Shown piece after piece: positions 1 to 6,018 of a DNA stretch of 10,555 bases (positions within the stretch are counted from its first letter, which is position 1; each line of letters starts with the position of its first letter). The stretch spans positions 1 through 10,555 of the forward strand of contig JAKBQK010000216.1 in the NCBI GenBank assembly GCA_021835265.1. Reading direction: 5' to 3'. The notes below the pieces were generated by a model. That model ran no database searches and was not told the DNA's origin. It worked only from the letters and a program-made list of their open reading frames with translations. Source of the DNA: Thermoplasmata archaeon. Its GTDB lineage: Archaea > Thermoplasmatota > Thermoplasmata > Thermoplasmatales > Thermoplasmataceae. A program made the translations under genes and the position numbers.

Positions 1-31
1 TCATATATAACTACAATAAAAAATCCATTTC

Positions 32-39
32 TTTTTTTT
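32..39 (+). terminator. possible T-tract terminator of a gene left of the window
   Basis: A run of eight T lies at 32-39, followed by more T-rich sequence to about 52. Archaeal termination commonly uses T-tracts without a hairpin, so this could end a plus-strand gene lying off the left edge. The whole 1-206 stretch is very AT-rich, and no gene was seen in it apart from the promoter at its right end. This is weak evidence, because T-runs occur by chance in such DNA. Confidence 0.2.
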
Positions 40-177
40 AACTTCTTTTCTTCAACTCCAACTTGCATTCTAAAGAGATTAACTAATATCAAGATATAGT
101 TTTGTAATTCTACTTAAAGAATACTCACATCTAAAATCGATTTCGATGCTTTTCTAATCTATTGTTTCAAAAATTGA

Positions 178-184
178 TTTATAT
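178..184 (+). promoter_or_regulatory. TATA box for the restriction-modification operon
   Basis: The sequence TTTATAT is centred about 26 bases before the ATG at 207, the archaeal TATA-to-start-site distance. The mRNA is therefore predicted to begin at or next to the ATG and be leaderless, which fits the lack of a ribosome site there. A 9-base palindrome (TTCG-A-CGAA, 186-194) sits between the box and the start. Another inverted repeat (ATCGA-TT-TCGAT) lies at 136-147. Either could bind a regulator, but both are short enough to be chance. Confidence 0.55.
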
Positions 185-206
185 CTTCGACGAATTACTC
201 CCATGA

Positions 207-929
207 ATGAAGGGGTTTAATGAGTTAGTGGTTAGATTAAAGCAAATTAGTAATCAATGGATACCATCCAACAGGAGCCATGATACGGGCATAGGCAAAA
301 CCCTTGAAGACCTTCTAGGTATTGAAGAAAATAATTTTCCCGGCCCTAATGGTGAAAAGGTTGAACTGAAGTCTATACGTAAGAATTCATCTTCAATGAT
401 ATCTCTCTTTACTAAGACTCCTTCTCCTTCCAGCGCAATAAAACAACTTTTAGAGGATTACGGATATCCAAGCGAACAAGACTCATCGAAGAAGGTGCTT
501 CACGCTGATCTTTATGGTAATCGAATTACACCAATAAAGGACATACCATCGCTGAAACTGAGCATTACTCCAGATCGTATTGACATAGAGAATATTCAGG
601 GGAAACTGTACGGTGGTTGGAGTTACGAGATCCTTAAGGAATCATTTGAAGGTAAGATGTATAGAGTATTGCTTGTAAAGGCAGATAGCCGAGGTAGCAG
701 AAGTAATGAGGAATTTAAATATAATGAGGCTTGGGTATTGATGGGATTTTCTTTTGAAAGATTTATAACCCTTATAGAGAAAGGAGTGGTTAAAGTTGAA
801 TTGAGACTTGGTTTATATCCCGAAGGACATCCACAAGCTGGGCGACCTCATGATCATGGTACGGGATTTAGAGTTTTAGAGAGAAATTTAGAAGATTGTT
901 TTGCATATAGGGACAGGATAATACCATGA
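207..929 (+). CDS. MvaI/BcnI-family type II restriction endonuclease
   Basis: This is a 240-residue protein that I recognise as a MvaI/BcnI-type restriction enzyme, a MutH/Sau3AI-related nuclease fold. Known members cut CCWGG or CCSGG. Family-like landmarks are HDTGIGKTLEDLLGI (residues 25-39), the nuclease strand VELKSIR with E53-x-K55 (52-58), and the C-terminal HDHGTGFR (215-222), which contributes the histidine-rich end of the active site. About 240 residues is close to the usual family length. The metal-binding Asp expected a few residues before the E-x-K appears to be Asn (N48) in my reading, which needs an alignment. The start at 207 is chosen because a TATA box lies 26 bases upstream; an ATG at 203 is out of frame and stops at once. 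The methyltransferase gene follows with a 4-base overlap. The target is not readable from sequence; both CCWGG and CCSGG sites occur in the window, one (CCCGG, 339-343) inside this gene. Confidence 0.85.
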   Translation: MKGFNELVVRLKQISNQWIPSNRSHDTGIGKTLEDLLGIEENNFPGPNGEKVELKSIRKNSSSMISLFTKTPSPSSAIKQLLEDYGYPSEQDSSKKVLHADLYGNRITPIKDIPSLKLSITPDRIDIENIQGKLYGGWSYEILKESFEGKMYRVLLVKADSRGSRSNEEFKYNEAWVLMGFSFERFITLIEKGVVKVELRLGLYPEGHPQAGRPHDHGTGFRVLERNLEDCFAYRDRIIP

Positions 930-2182
930 ATGGAGAAATTATGATAGAAACTTCGAAGGAATTGGATTGGACCTTTCTGAACGAAGATACAAGGGAGTTT
1001 ACCCATATTTATCATGATTACCCTGCGAGGATGATACCTCAGATTCCTAGAAATATCATAAATTTGCTCAATGAAAAGGAAGGGAATTTCCTATTTGATC
1101 CATACTGTGGATCTGGGAGTACATTAGTGGAAGGAATGTTAGCCGGACTCAATGTGATTGGAACTGATATTAATCCTCTAGCAAAACTAATTTCACAAGC
1201 CAAGACGGAATATACCATTATACCTAACTCTCTTATAGACGAGATAGAAAAGTTTGTTCAGTTTACATTTGCACCGAAAGGTAGTCCAAAGATTATTGAC
1301 AAAGATAACCTCGCTTTTTGGTTTAAAGCCAGCGTAGTCAAAAAATTAGGTCTAATTATAAGATACATAAGTAAAATAAAAGACCAGAGAGTAAAGAAGT
1401 TTTTTGAAGTTTCAGCTAGTGAAACTATTAGAGAAAGTTCAAACACTAGAAAGAATGAGTTTAAACTGTATCGATATTCTCCAGATAGGCTAAAAAAGCA
1501 CAATCCTGACCCTTTTGCGATTATGAAAGAAAAGTTATTCAGAAATCTCAAGGGTTATGAAGAGTTTTATAGAAAAATGTCCGAAAGAAGTTATCGACCT
1601 ACTTCTAAAGTGTATTTGCTAAATACAGTAAATCCCATACCCAAGGATAAGATACCACGGGATTCTATAGACATCGTAATTACTTCTCCTCCCTATGGAG
1701 ATTCGCATACAACTGTCGCATATGGTCAGTATTCTAGGCTTTCTTCAGAATGGTTAGGTATTTTGAAACAAAATGTAGATTCTGTCTCAATGGGTGGAAA
1801 GACCTTACATGAACCTGTGATATTTAATTGCAATGAACTTGATAGTGCTTTAGATGACGTAAGGAGAATTAACCTAAAGAGGTCACTAGAAGTTTACTCC
1901 TTCTACTCTGACCTTTATAACTCTATTAAGAAAGTCTCAAAAGTGATTAAGAGCGGTGGTTACGCTTGCTACGTAGTTGCAAATAGAAAAGTAGCAGGAA
2001 TATCTCTTCCCACAGATAAAGCCATTGAATGCTTCTTTGAGAGGAATGGGTTTACTACCTTCCAGACCTTTACGAGGAATATTCCGAATAAAAGAATGCC
2101 TTCAAAGAACAGCCCGTCAAACATTGTTGGAAAAACAGAAGAGACCATGAGTAAAGAATTTATTGTTGTGATGAGAAAGTAG
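926..2182 (+). CDS. DNA methyltransferase, probably cytosine-N4, partner of the upstream nuclease
   Basis: This S-adenosylmethionine-dependent amino-methyltransferase should protect host DNA from the upstream nuclease. The N-terminus has the THIYHDYPARMIPQIP signature (26-41) common in N4/N6 methyltransferases. Motif I is FDPYCGSGSTLVE (57-69), the acidic motif II residue is D81 in GTDINPLA, and catalytic motif IV is TSPPY (253-257). Ser rather than Asp/Asn before PPY points to N4-cytosine, matching known MvaI/BcnI-type systems that use m4C. About 185 residues separate motif I from motif IV, so motif I comes first and the intervening stretch (about 110-245) may hold target recognition. The 418-residue length counts from the ATG at 926, which overlaps the nuclease stop as ATGA. 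An in-frame ATG at 941 has a better ribosome site (GGAG, 932-935) and may be the true or a second start. The order is nuclease first, methyltransferase second. Confidence 0.88.
   Translation: MNGEIMIETSKELDWTFLNEDTREFTHIYHDYPARMIPQIPRNIINLLNEKEGNFLFDPYCGSGSTLVEGMLAGLNVIGTDINPLAKLISQAKTEYTIIPNSLIDEIEKFVQFTFAPKGSPKIIDKDNLAFWFKASVVKKLGLIIRYISKIKDQRVKKFFEVSASETIRESSNTRKNEFKLYRYSPDRLKKHNPDPFAIMKEKLFRNLKGYEEFYRKMSERSYRPTSKVYLLNTVNPIPKDKIPRDSIDIVITSPPYGDSHTTVAYGQYSRLSSEWLGILKQNVDSVSMGGKTLHEPVIFNCNELDSALDDVRRINLKRSLEVYSFYSDLYNSIKKVSKVIKSGGYACYVVANRKVAGISLPTDKAIECFFERNGFTTFQTFTRNIPNKRMPSKNSPSNIVGKTEETMSKEFIVVMRK
932..935 (+). promoter_or_regulatory. GGAG ribosome site favouring an internal methyltransferase start at 941
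   Basis: GGAG lies five bases before the in-frame ATG at 941, whereas the ATG at 926 has only a weak AGG at 915-917 upstream. The site is inside the longer reading frame, so it may be the real start signal, giving a protein five residues shorter. Independent initiation here would help supply the protective methyltransferase even though the nuclease gene comes first in the transcript. Confidence 0.4.
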
Positions 2183-2362
2183 GTATTTAGTGAATAATTT
2201 TCCTGTTATATCATTCACTCACCGTGCTTGTGCGAATTAAGTGCAAACTGGAAGTTTTTAGAGACCAAGTAGATTAAAAACATTGATCACAAAATAAAGA
2301 TATAGAGAAGATAGAGTAGAAACCGACTAACTAAAGTCAATTTTATAGATTGTATTAATCTT

Positions 2363-3028
2363 TCATTTACTGTGTTTTTCGACAAGATTTATTAAAGCCT
2401 CGAGCGAAACTGTAGTCTCGCCTAGTAGTCTGAAATTATCTGCTAAAAAGTTCTCTAGCTTATCTTTAGACAAGGAGGTAAGCCTCTTATACACAACTTC
2501 GTGCTCTAAATCACTCCACGCTAATCTCATTAATGTTGTCATTTGCAACTCTATAAATGCTTTATCATCTTCAGGAAGGGTTAGTACCAAGTGCTGAGAC
2601 TCATAGCCACTATTCTTACTTACAGGATCGTTACTCACAATGTTGCACCCCTTCACTGTTAGCGTGTCTTCTATCTCATTGATCGCATCTTCGAGGTCTT
2701 TAGGTTTAGTGTAAACGAATCTAAAACCAACCATGTCTTCTATAATTGGTTCTTTACCAATGAGTATATCCTCAAGGGTCGTGTCGGAGGAACCAGCGGA
2801 ATTTATTATGTCTTTAAATTTCTTTTTGAGCGATGGCTCTTTAATTTTGATCTTATTGATCATCCTATCAGAGTTCTTTATTCTGTTGGAAATCATGAAG
2901 TTAGTGTTTAACTCCCAAATAGATCGACTGATTTCCATGAATATTTTGCTCCTATTTATGAGGGTGCCTTTCACTTTGTCACTCTGATATAGATCACGGA
3001 TTCTGAGTTCAGTATCTGGATTCATCAT
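2363..3028 (-). CDS. RelA/SpoT-domain nucleotide pyrophosphokinase (small alarmone synthetase or toxSAS type)
   Basis: This is a single-domain RelA/SpoT synthetase of 221 residues, the usual size of small alarmone synthetases, with no HD hydrolase, TGS or ACT domain. The family transfers pyrophosphate from ATP to GDP/GTP, to adenosine nucleotides or, in toxSAS toxins, to the tRNA CCA end. Counting from the ATG at 3028, the expected landmarks are all present: nucleotide-binding R49-x-K51 with S53 and a following K59, metal-binding D98 in IEDMVGFR with R103, SGYESQH with Y142 and H146, the E160LQ strand, and the closing LEHEVVYK helix (174-181). It should therefore be active. The listed frame can start at TTG 3031, ATG 3028 or ATG 3025; ATG 3028 is chosen because a GAAGG-like site lies upstream. 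It overlaps the preceding gene by about 20 bases, implying coupled translation. Canonical stringent-response enzymes are not typical of archaea, so a toxin or signalling role is inferred. Confidence 0.85.
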   Translation of the reverse strand: MMNPDTELRIRDLYQSDKVKGTLINRSKIFMEISRSIWELNTNFMISNRIKNSDRMINKIKIKEPSLKKKFKDIINSAGSSDTTLEDILIGKEPIIEDMVGFRFVYTKPKDLEDAINEIEDTLTVKGCNIVSNDPVSKNSGYESQHLVLTLPEDDKAFIELQMTTLMRLAWSDLEHEVVYKRLTSLSKDKLENFLADNFRLLGETTVSLEALINLVEKHSK

Positions 3029-3506
3029 CAATTAACCGACCTTCAATATTCCTAGTAATAATGGTTGCTTCCCCTGGGGCAAAACCGTAAGTACTTATTT
3101 CCTTGTTGACTCGTTTTCCTATCATTTCTGCACTTTTTGAATCCTCATCTATCAAAGGAATAATTAATTTCTTGGCAACCGCTAAAGATTTCTCGTTCTC
3201 ATCAGTCCGTTTTTTAGAGGGACCAAATACAATAACAAATGACCTGACTCCCTCTTTTGCCAATGACCTCATAAACGGAATTTCGGATTCTGTGGCATTC
3301 AATAACATGGCGCCGGGAATTTTAGTGTAAACTCCTATTGGTACAATCCGTTCGGGCTTATATAATATGAAAGACTTCCTCGATCTATTAACAGTTTTAG
3401 CATAGGCAGCTGAATGTTTTGTGAGAAGATTGCCTCCTATAAGTTTTTCTTTAGTTCTGCGGAATTTGGCTTTTCTTCTTATAATTTGACTATTGTTTTT
3501 TTTCAT
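3009..3506 (-). CDS. unrecognised basic protein, partner of the RelA/SpoT-domain protein
   Basis: I do not recognise this 165-residue protein. Its first 25 residues are strongly basic (K2, K3, R10, R11, K12, K14, R16, R17, K19, K21), suggesting contact with nucleic acid. The middle looks alpha/beta, with alternating strands and helices such as IVPIGVY (54-60), GVRSFVIVFGPS (86-97) and KKLIIPLID (112-120). No signal peptide or membrane segment is seen. It is the first gene of a two-gene unit and its 3' end overlaps the RelA/SpoT gene by about 20 bases, so the two are made together. This arrangement is common for toxin-antitoxin pairs, and antitoxin or regulator is a reasonable guess, but nothing in the sequence proves it; a tRNA- or ribosome-binding accessory subunit would fit the basic tail equally well. 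The ATG at 3506 has a GAGGG site eight bases upstream. Confidence 0.72.
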   Translation of the reverse strand: MKKNNSQIIRRKAKFRRTKEKLIGGNLLTKHSAAYAKTVNRSRKSFILYKPERIVPIGVYTKIPGAMLLNATESEIPFMRSLAKEGVRSFVIVFGPSKKRTDENEKSLAVAKKLIIPLIDEDSKSAEMIGKRVNKEISTYGFAPGEATIITRNIEGRLIDDESRY

Positions 3507-3514
3507 TATAACGA

Positions 3515-3519
3515 CCCTC
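3515..3519 (-). promoter_or_regulatory. GAGGG ribosome site of the 165-residue gene
   Basis: On the minus strand GAGGG precedes the ATG at 3506 by eight bases and matches the archaeal anti-Shine-Dalgarno core. With a TATA element around 3543-3549 the transcript would start near 3520, leaving a leader just long enough to hold this site. This gene is therefore probably leadered, unlike several neighbours. Confidence 0.45.
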
Positions 3520-3534
3520 TACATGTATTAAACT

Positions 3535-3549
3535 ATATATGTCATATAT
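3535..3549 (-). promoter_or_regulatory. 15-base palindrome covering the TATA region of the RelA/SpoT operon
   Basis: ATATATG-T-CATATAT is a perfect 7-bp inverted repeat with a one-base centre, lying 29-43 bases before the ATG at 3506. It supplies one or two TATA-like boxes for the minus-strand operon, so a protein bound here would compete with TATA-binding protein. Autoregulation by the first gene product is an inference. Alternating AT sequence is easily self-complementary, so the symmetry could be incidental. Confidence 0.45.
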
Positions 3550-3816
3550 CGTTTTGCTGAATAAATCTTTTCTAGAAACAGCTACATAGAATCAAGACCC
3601 ATGGAAGCCCATTCCATTTAGGTTTAGTTTTTTAGGAGAATATCTGAACTAAAAATTCTGAATTCTTATAAATGGTATATGCATTTGAAATATTTCCTAC
3701 TTGGCTTTATATGTCCAATGATAGGTTTTCAAAAGATAAATATGCCTCAGTATAGGATTTTTATTATTCCATATGTTATGAATAGAATTCTGAATCCCTC
3801 CAGTCAATAGCATTTT
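3550..3816. other. intergenic stretch with no gene seen
   Basis: This lies between the promoter of the RelA/SpoT operon and the 3' end of the Sm-like gene. It is AT-rich and I see no ORF of convincing length, RNA gene or strong hairpin. A ten-base sequence, AATTCTGAAT, occurs twice (3654-3663 and 3787-3796), and several TATA-like strings are present without a start codon at the right distance. Confidence 0.4.
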
Positions 3817-4026
3817 TTATCCATTTCCATCATTTAATTCCTCTAACGATAAAACGCTCTCATAAGGTATGTAGATTCGTCTCTTATCGCTCTCAATCAG
3901 GATTCCGTTTCTCATTTCAGATAGTAGTATGCCTTCATAAAAAGAGCTTTCATTGGTAAGGATCACCCTAGCTGGTTTATTAATCCAACTATCCAGATCC
4001 TTAACGTTCTTCTTATGGGATTTCAT
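3817..4026 (-). CDS. small Sm-like (LSm-type) protein, tentative
   Basis: This 69-residue protein has a pattern resembling the Sm fold. A helix-like lead-in (DLDSWINKPA, 10-19) is followed by an Sm1-like run of strands (residues 20-45) with N25, G32, L34 and N40-G41 in about the expected places. A short Sm2-like strand (RRIYIPYESVLSL, 49-61) follows. The canonical RG of Sm2 is missing, so it would be a divergent member or another small beta-barrel. Sm proteins form rings that bind U-rich RNA. It is the last gene of a three-gene operon; its ATG lies 14 bases inside the end of the Cys/His-rich gene, so translation is probably coupled. The gene itself is well supported by this overlap, while the fold assignment is by eye and uncertain. 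Confidence 0.6.
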   Translation of the reverse strand: MKSHKKNVKDLDSWINKPARVILTNESSFYEGILLSEMRNGILIESDKRRIYIPYESVLSLEELNDGNG

Positions 4027-4228
4027 AAATCTGAATCAGGTTGAAATTTCTGTTATCTATCGATCTGTGTGCCATTTCAAAGTAGTCGTGATGAAACCAG
4101 AAAAAATGGTTCGTGCTTCCGATATCCTTATCGCAGATATTACAACGGAAACCCTTATTCCGATCTCCGGAAAGGACACGGAACCTGCGAAGCATTGATC
4201 TGACTGCGATGGAACTGTAGTTGTTCAT
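4013..4228 (-). CDS. small Cys/His-rich, putative zinc-binding protein
   Basis: This is a 71-residue protein of unknown family. A basic N-terminal segment (RSMLRRFRVL, 10-19) is followed by FRCNICDKDIG with C29-x2-C32, then a dense His group (H41, H46, H47, H54) in an aromatic-rich stretch. C29, C32 and two of the histidines could hold one zinc ion, giving a treble-clef or HNH-like finger. I do not see a full HNH motif, so nuclease activity is not claimed. Its ATG overlaps the stop of the preceding coiled-coil gene as ATGA, and its own end overlaps the Sm-like gene by 14 bases. This tight packing is the best evidence that it is real, since an opposite-strand frame at 3953-4198 lacks such context. 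Confidence 0.6.
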   Translation of the reverse strand: MNNYSSIAVRSMLRRFRVLSGDRNKGFRCNICDKDIGSTNHFFWFHHDYFEMAHRSIDNRNFNLIQIYEIP

Positions 4229-5208
4229 CTTTTCCCTTCCTTACGAGCGTTGACTCTATCAACCTGTGAAATCAGGTTTGTTATCAAGTCTTTAGGTATA
4301 TCTAATATGCGTTGTACATTTGGAATTGTATGTATGTGGTAATACCATCCGCTCTCCGGTGAGAAATCTCCTGCGGTATCTAACTGCTCTTTTGCACTAT
4401 CTATTCCTTTCAGTGCTTTATTCAATGTCTTCAAAGGATTGTGTTCGGTGAATGCAAGCATGGATGTTTCGCCTTCTGCCATCTCCTTTTCCATCTTCTC
4501 TTTAATCTCTTTCCGCTTCTTATCTAACATTTCTTCTGAAATTAAATCGCTATCCTGAATGAAATCCATGTCTGATTTAGCAGTTTTTTGAAGTATTCTG
4601 AGTAGATTGATCTGATTCATATCCAATCTTACCGAGTTAAAACTCTCCGAGATAGGTTGTCTCTTCTGTGACTCAAACACTCCAGTTATAAATCGATCCA
4701 CCGATTCATAAAATTCCTTTATCTTCTTCTTCGCTTCCTCGGTGGAAAGATTCCCGATGACTCTTTGAAGATCCTCAAGGTTCTTCGTTACCTCAGGAAT
4801 TTTGGACTCCAATGACTCAAGTTCTTTGTTTTTGTCACTCAGTTCCTTCTTAATGTCATTCAATTGACCAAGTACATTGGAGCGTTCTCGCCTTATGCTT
4901 TCAATATCTTCCTTTAAGTCGGAGAGTTCCACCAGGTCCCTAAGTTCATTCGCAACTGCTTCGATGTAAAGTGGATTCCTGGGATTACAGATTTCCTTCA
5001 AGACCTCCCGGACATTAGAATATTTTTGGTAAATAAACTGTGCAGCCTTATGGTTCTTTTTCAGATACATGTATAAATTCTCAATATCCACATCCCTCCT
5101 TAGAAGGAATCCTTCATTTTCCAATACGGATAACTTCCCTCTCATTTCCTCATTTTCAGATTTCAACGCCTGATAGTAGCTCTTACTTTCACCATCTTCT
5201 TTAGGCAT
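4225..5208 (-). CDS. coiled-coil protein of unknown function, first gene of a three-gene operon
   Basis: This 327-residue protein is not recognised. From the ATG at 5208, a short helical coil (about 12-33) is followed by a helical domain (about 35-90), a long charged coiled coil with heptad-like Leu/Ile spacing (about 92-155), a second helical region (about 158-222), a very charged helix rich in K and E (225-246), and a C-terminal domain with the aromatic/His cluster GWYYHIHTIPNV (287-298). There are no membrane segments, Walker motifs or cysteine clusters, so it looks like a cytoplasmic structural or adaptor protein. The frame can be extended to a TTG at 5226, but a TATA box centred 25 bases before the ATG at 5208 predicts a leaderless message beginning at that ATG, so 5208 is preferred. 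It overlaps the zinc-binding gene by four bases (ATGA). Confidence 0.75.
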   Translation of the reverse strand: MPKEDGESKSYYQALKSENEEMRGKLSVLENEGFLLRRDVDIENLYMYLKKNHKAAQFIYQKYSNVREVLKEICNPRNPLYIEAVANELRDLVELSDLKEDIESIRRERSNVLGQLNDIKKELSDKNKELESLESKIPEVTKNLEDLQRVIGNLSTEEAKKKIKEFYESVDRFITGVFESQKRQPISESFNSVRLDMNQINLLRILQKTAKSDMDFIQDSDLISEEMLDKKRKEIKEKMEKEMAEGETSMLAFTEHNPLKTLNKALKGIDSAKEQLDTAGDFSPESGWYYHIHTIPNVQRILDIPKDLITNLISQVDRVNARKEGKR

Positions 5209-5230
5209 AAGATGGGATGGGTTCAAAAGA

Positions 5231-5237
5231 TATATAG
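5231..5237 (-). promoter_or_regulatory. TATA box for the coiled-coil operon
   Basis: On the minus strand the box reads CTATATA. It is centred about 25 bases before the ATG at 5208, which decides that start over the upstream TTG at 5226. ATATAGTT (plus-strand reading) occurs at 5232-5239 and again at 5252-5259, exactly 20 bases apart, with a third TATAGTT at 5290-5296. Direct repeats on the same DNA face could bind a regulator, though AT-richness makes chance plausible. Confidence 0.5.
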
Positions 5238-5259
5238 TTGATTATTTTTCAATATAGTT

Positions 5260-5758
5260 TCAATTGTTCTCAATATATTTTAAAATAGGTATAGTTATTT
5301 GTGGAACCTACATATTCCGATATTTCCTTGCGACTGATACCGACAGATGTCTTTTTTCGTTGTTTTTTGATTCCAAACCTAGATTTACTTAAGCATGCAA
5401 GCCCACATGTAGAAAGCAGAGTTAAATTCACCAAACTCTGATAATGCGATTTTTATCGTAATATACTATGTCTGCCATAGATTGATTTTTTATGCCGAAT
5501 CCGATCCATCAGAGTCATGTTTAGAAACTCTGAATAACAGAATATACTGATAATCTGGAACTCCAATTTGGATGCACGCTAATATCCTTTTAACCTTCGA
5601 TAATAAATATTTCCCAGGCGCATTTGCATAATAGAATTTTATTGCAGTTAGTGGTGATGAGGAAGGGAAAGCCTGGAACGAGCAGCCTCTTTGGTCTCTA
5701 ATTGGAATATTATGATTTGAGAACCACATCCATTAATCCACTGTGAGCTTTCAAATGT
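5260..5758. other. long intergenic region between divergent operons
   Basis: About 500 bases separate the coiled-coil operon promoter from the toxin-antitoxin promoter. The only sizeable frame is 5490-5729 on the minus strand (79 codons), which has no TATA box or ribosome site at a sensible distance and no recognisable motif. A 7-bp hairpin (CAGAGTT/AACTCTG, 5417-5423 and 5434-5440, 10-base loop) is followed directly by a small CGAT-TTTT-ATCG hairpin (5447-5458). No RNA gene, IS end or decayed gene could be identified. Confidence 0.4.
5417..5458. repeat. pair of adjacent small inverted repeats
   Basis: CAGAGTT (5417-5423) pairs with AACTCTG (5434-5440) around a ten-base loop. Six bases later CGAT-TTTT-ATCG (5447-5458) forms a second four-base-pair stem. 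They sit in an otherwise empty region between two divergent operons, so they could belong to a non-coding RNA, a protein-binding site or an old element end. Neither stem is long enough to be sure. Confidence 0.3.
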
Positions 5759-5782
5759 AAGTTTCAAAAAAACTTTTATATG
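5759..5782 (+). promoter_or_regulatory. promoter with inverted repeat for the DUF4258/YgiT operon
   Basis: The TATA-like string TTTTATAT (5774-5781) is centred 25 bases before the ATG at 5803, predicting a leaderless message. Directly upstream, and overlapping its first bases, is the inverted repeat AAGTTT-CAAAA-AAACTT (5759-5764 and 5770-5775), covering the usual TFB recognition position. A protein bound there would block initiation. Toxin-antitoxin operons are commonly autoregulated in this way, so an operator is plausible but unproven. Confidence 0.5.
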
Positions 5783-5802
5783 GAATTTCCTTTAAGACAT
5801 CG

Positions 5803-6018
5803 ATGAATCCACAAAAAGACTGTAATATTATTACTGAAGACCACGCAGAAGAGAGAAGGATTCAAAGGGGTTTAACAAGAGTTGATCTTGAAAAAGTAGT
5901 AAGAGAAGGGAACTGGGAACATAGGAGCGATGGATGTGTGGATGTAGTCAGTGGAAAATGGACCGTGCGAATTGAAATAGGCAAATGTAATTTAGGAGTG
6001 TTAACTGTATTTAAGTGA
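5803..6018 (+). CDS. DUF4258-family protein, putative RelE-like toxin
   Basis: This small 71-residue protein fits DUF4258. It opens with the ITEDHAEERRIQRGL pattern (10-24; H14, A15, E17, R18, R22, G23), then a helix (TRVDLEKVVREG), and ends with paired beta strands (GKWTVRIEIG and LGVLTVF). DUF4258 proteins are compact, related to the RelE/ParE/BrnT-like toxin group, and often lie beside a YgiT-type zinc-finger gene, exactly as here. Such toxins typically cleave mRNA on ribosomes or otherwise stop growth; the activity of this member is inferred. The ATG at 5803 lies 25 bases after a TATA box, consistent with a leaderless first gene. Its TGA shares one base with the ATG of the next gene (TGATG). 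Confidence 0.75.
   Translation: MNPQKDCNIITEDHAEERRIQRGLTRVDLEKVVREGNWEHRSDGCVDVVSGKWTVRIEIGKCNLGVLTVFK

Noticed and set aside
1258..1551. 97-codon minus-strand frame inside the methyltransferase gene
   Set aside because: It is fully within a well-supported coding region on the other strand, and its product is a hydrophobic shadow.
3953..4198. 81-codon plus-strand frame
   Set aside because: It lies opposite the Cys/His-rich and Sm-like genes, which have overlapping operon structure; this frame has no such context.
5490..5729. 79-codon minus-strand frame in the gene-free region
   Set aside because: No TATA box or ribosome site at a sensible distance, no recognisable motif and an unconvincing composition. 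It is mentioned under the intergenic entry but not called as a gene.
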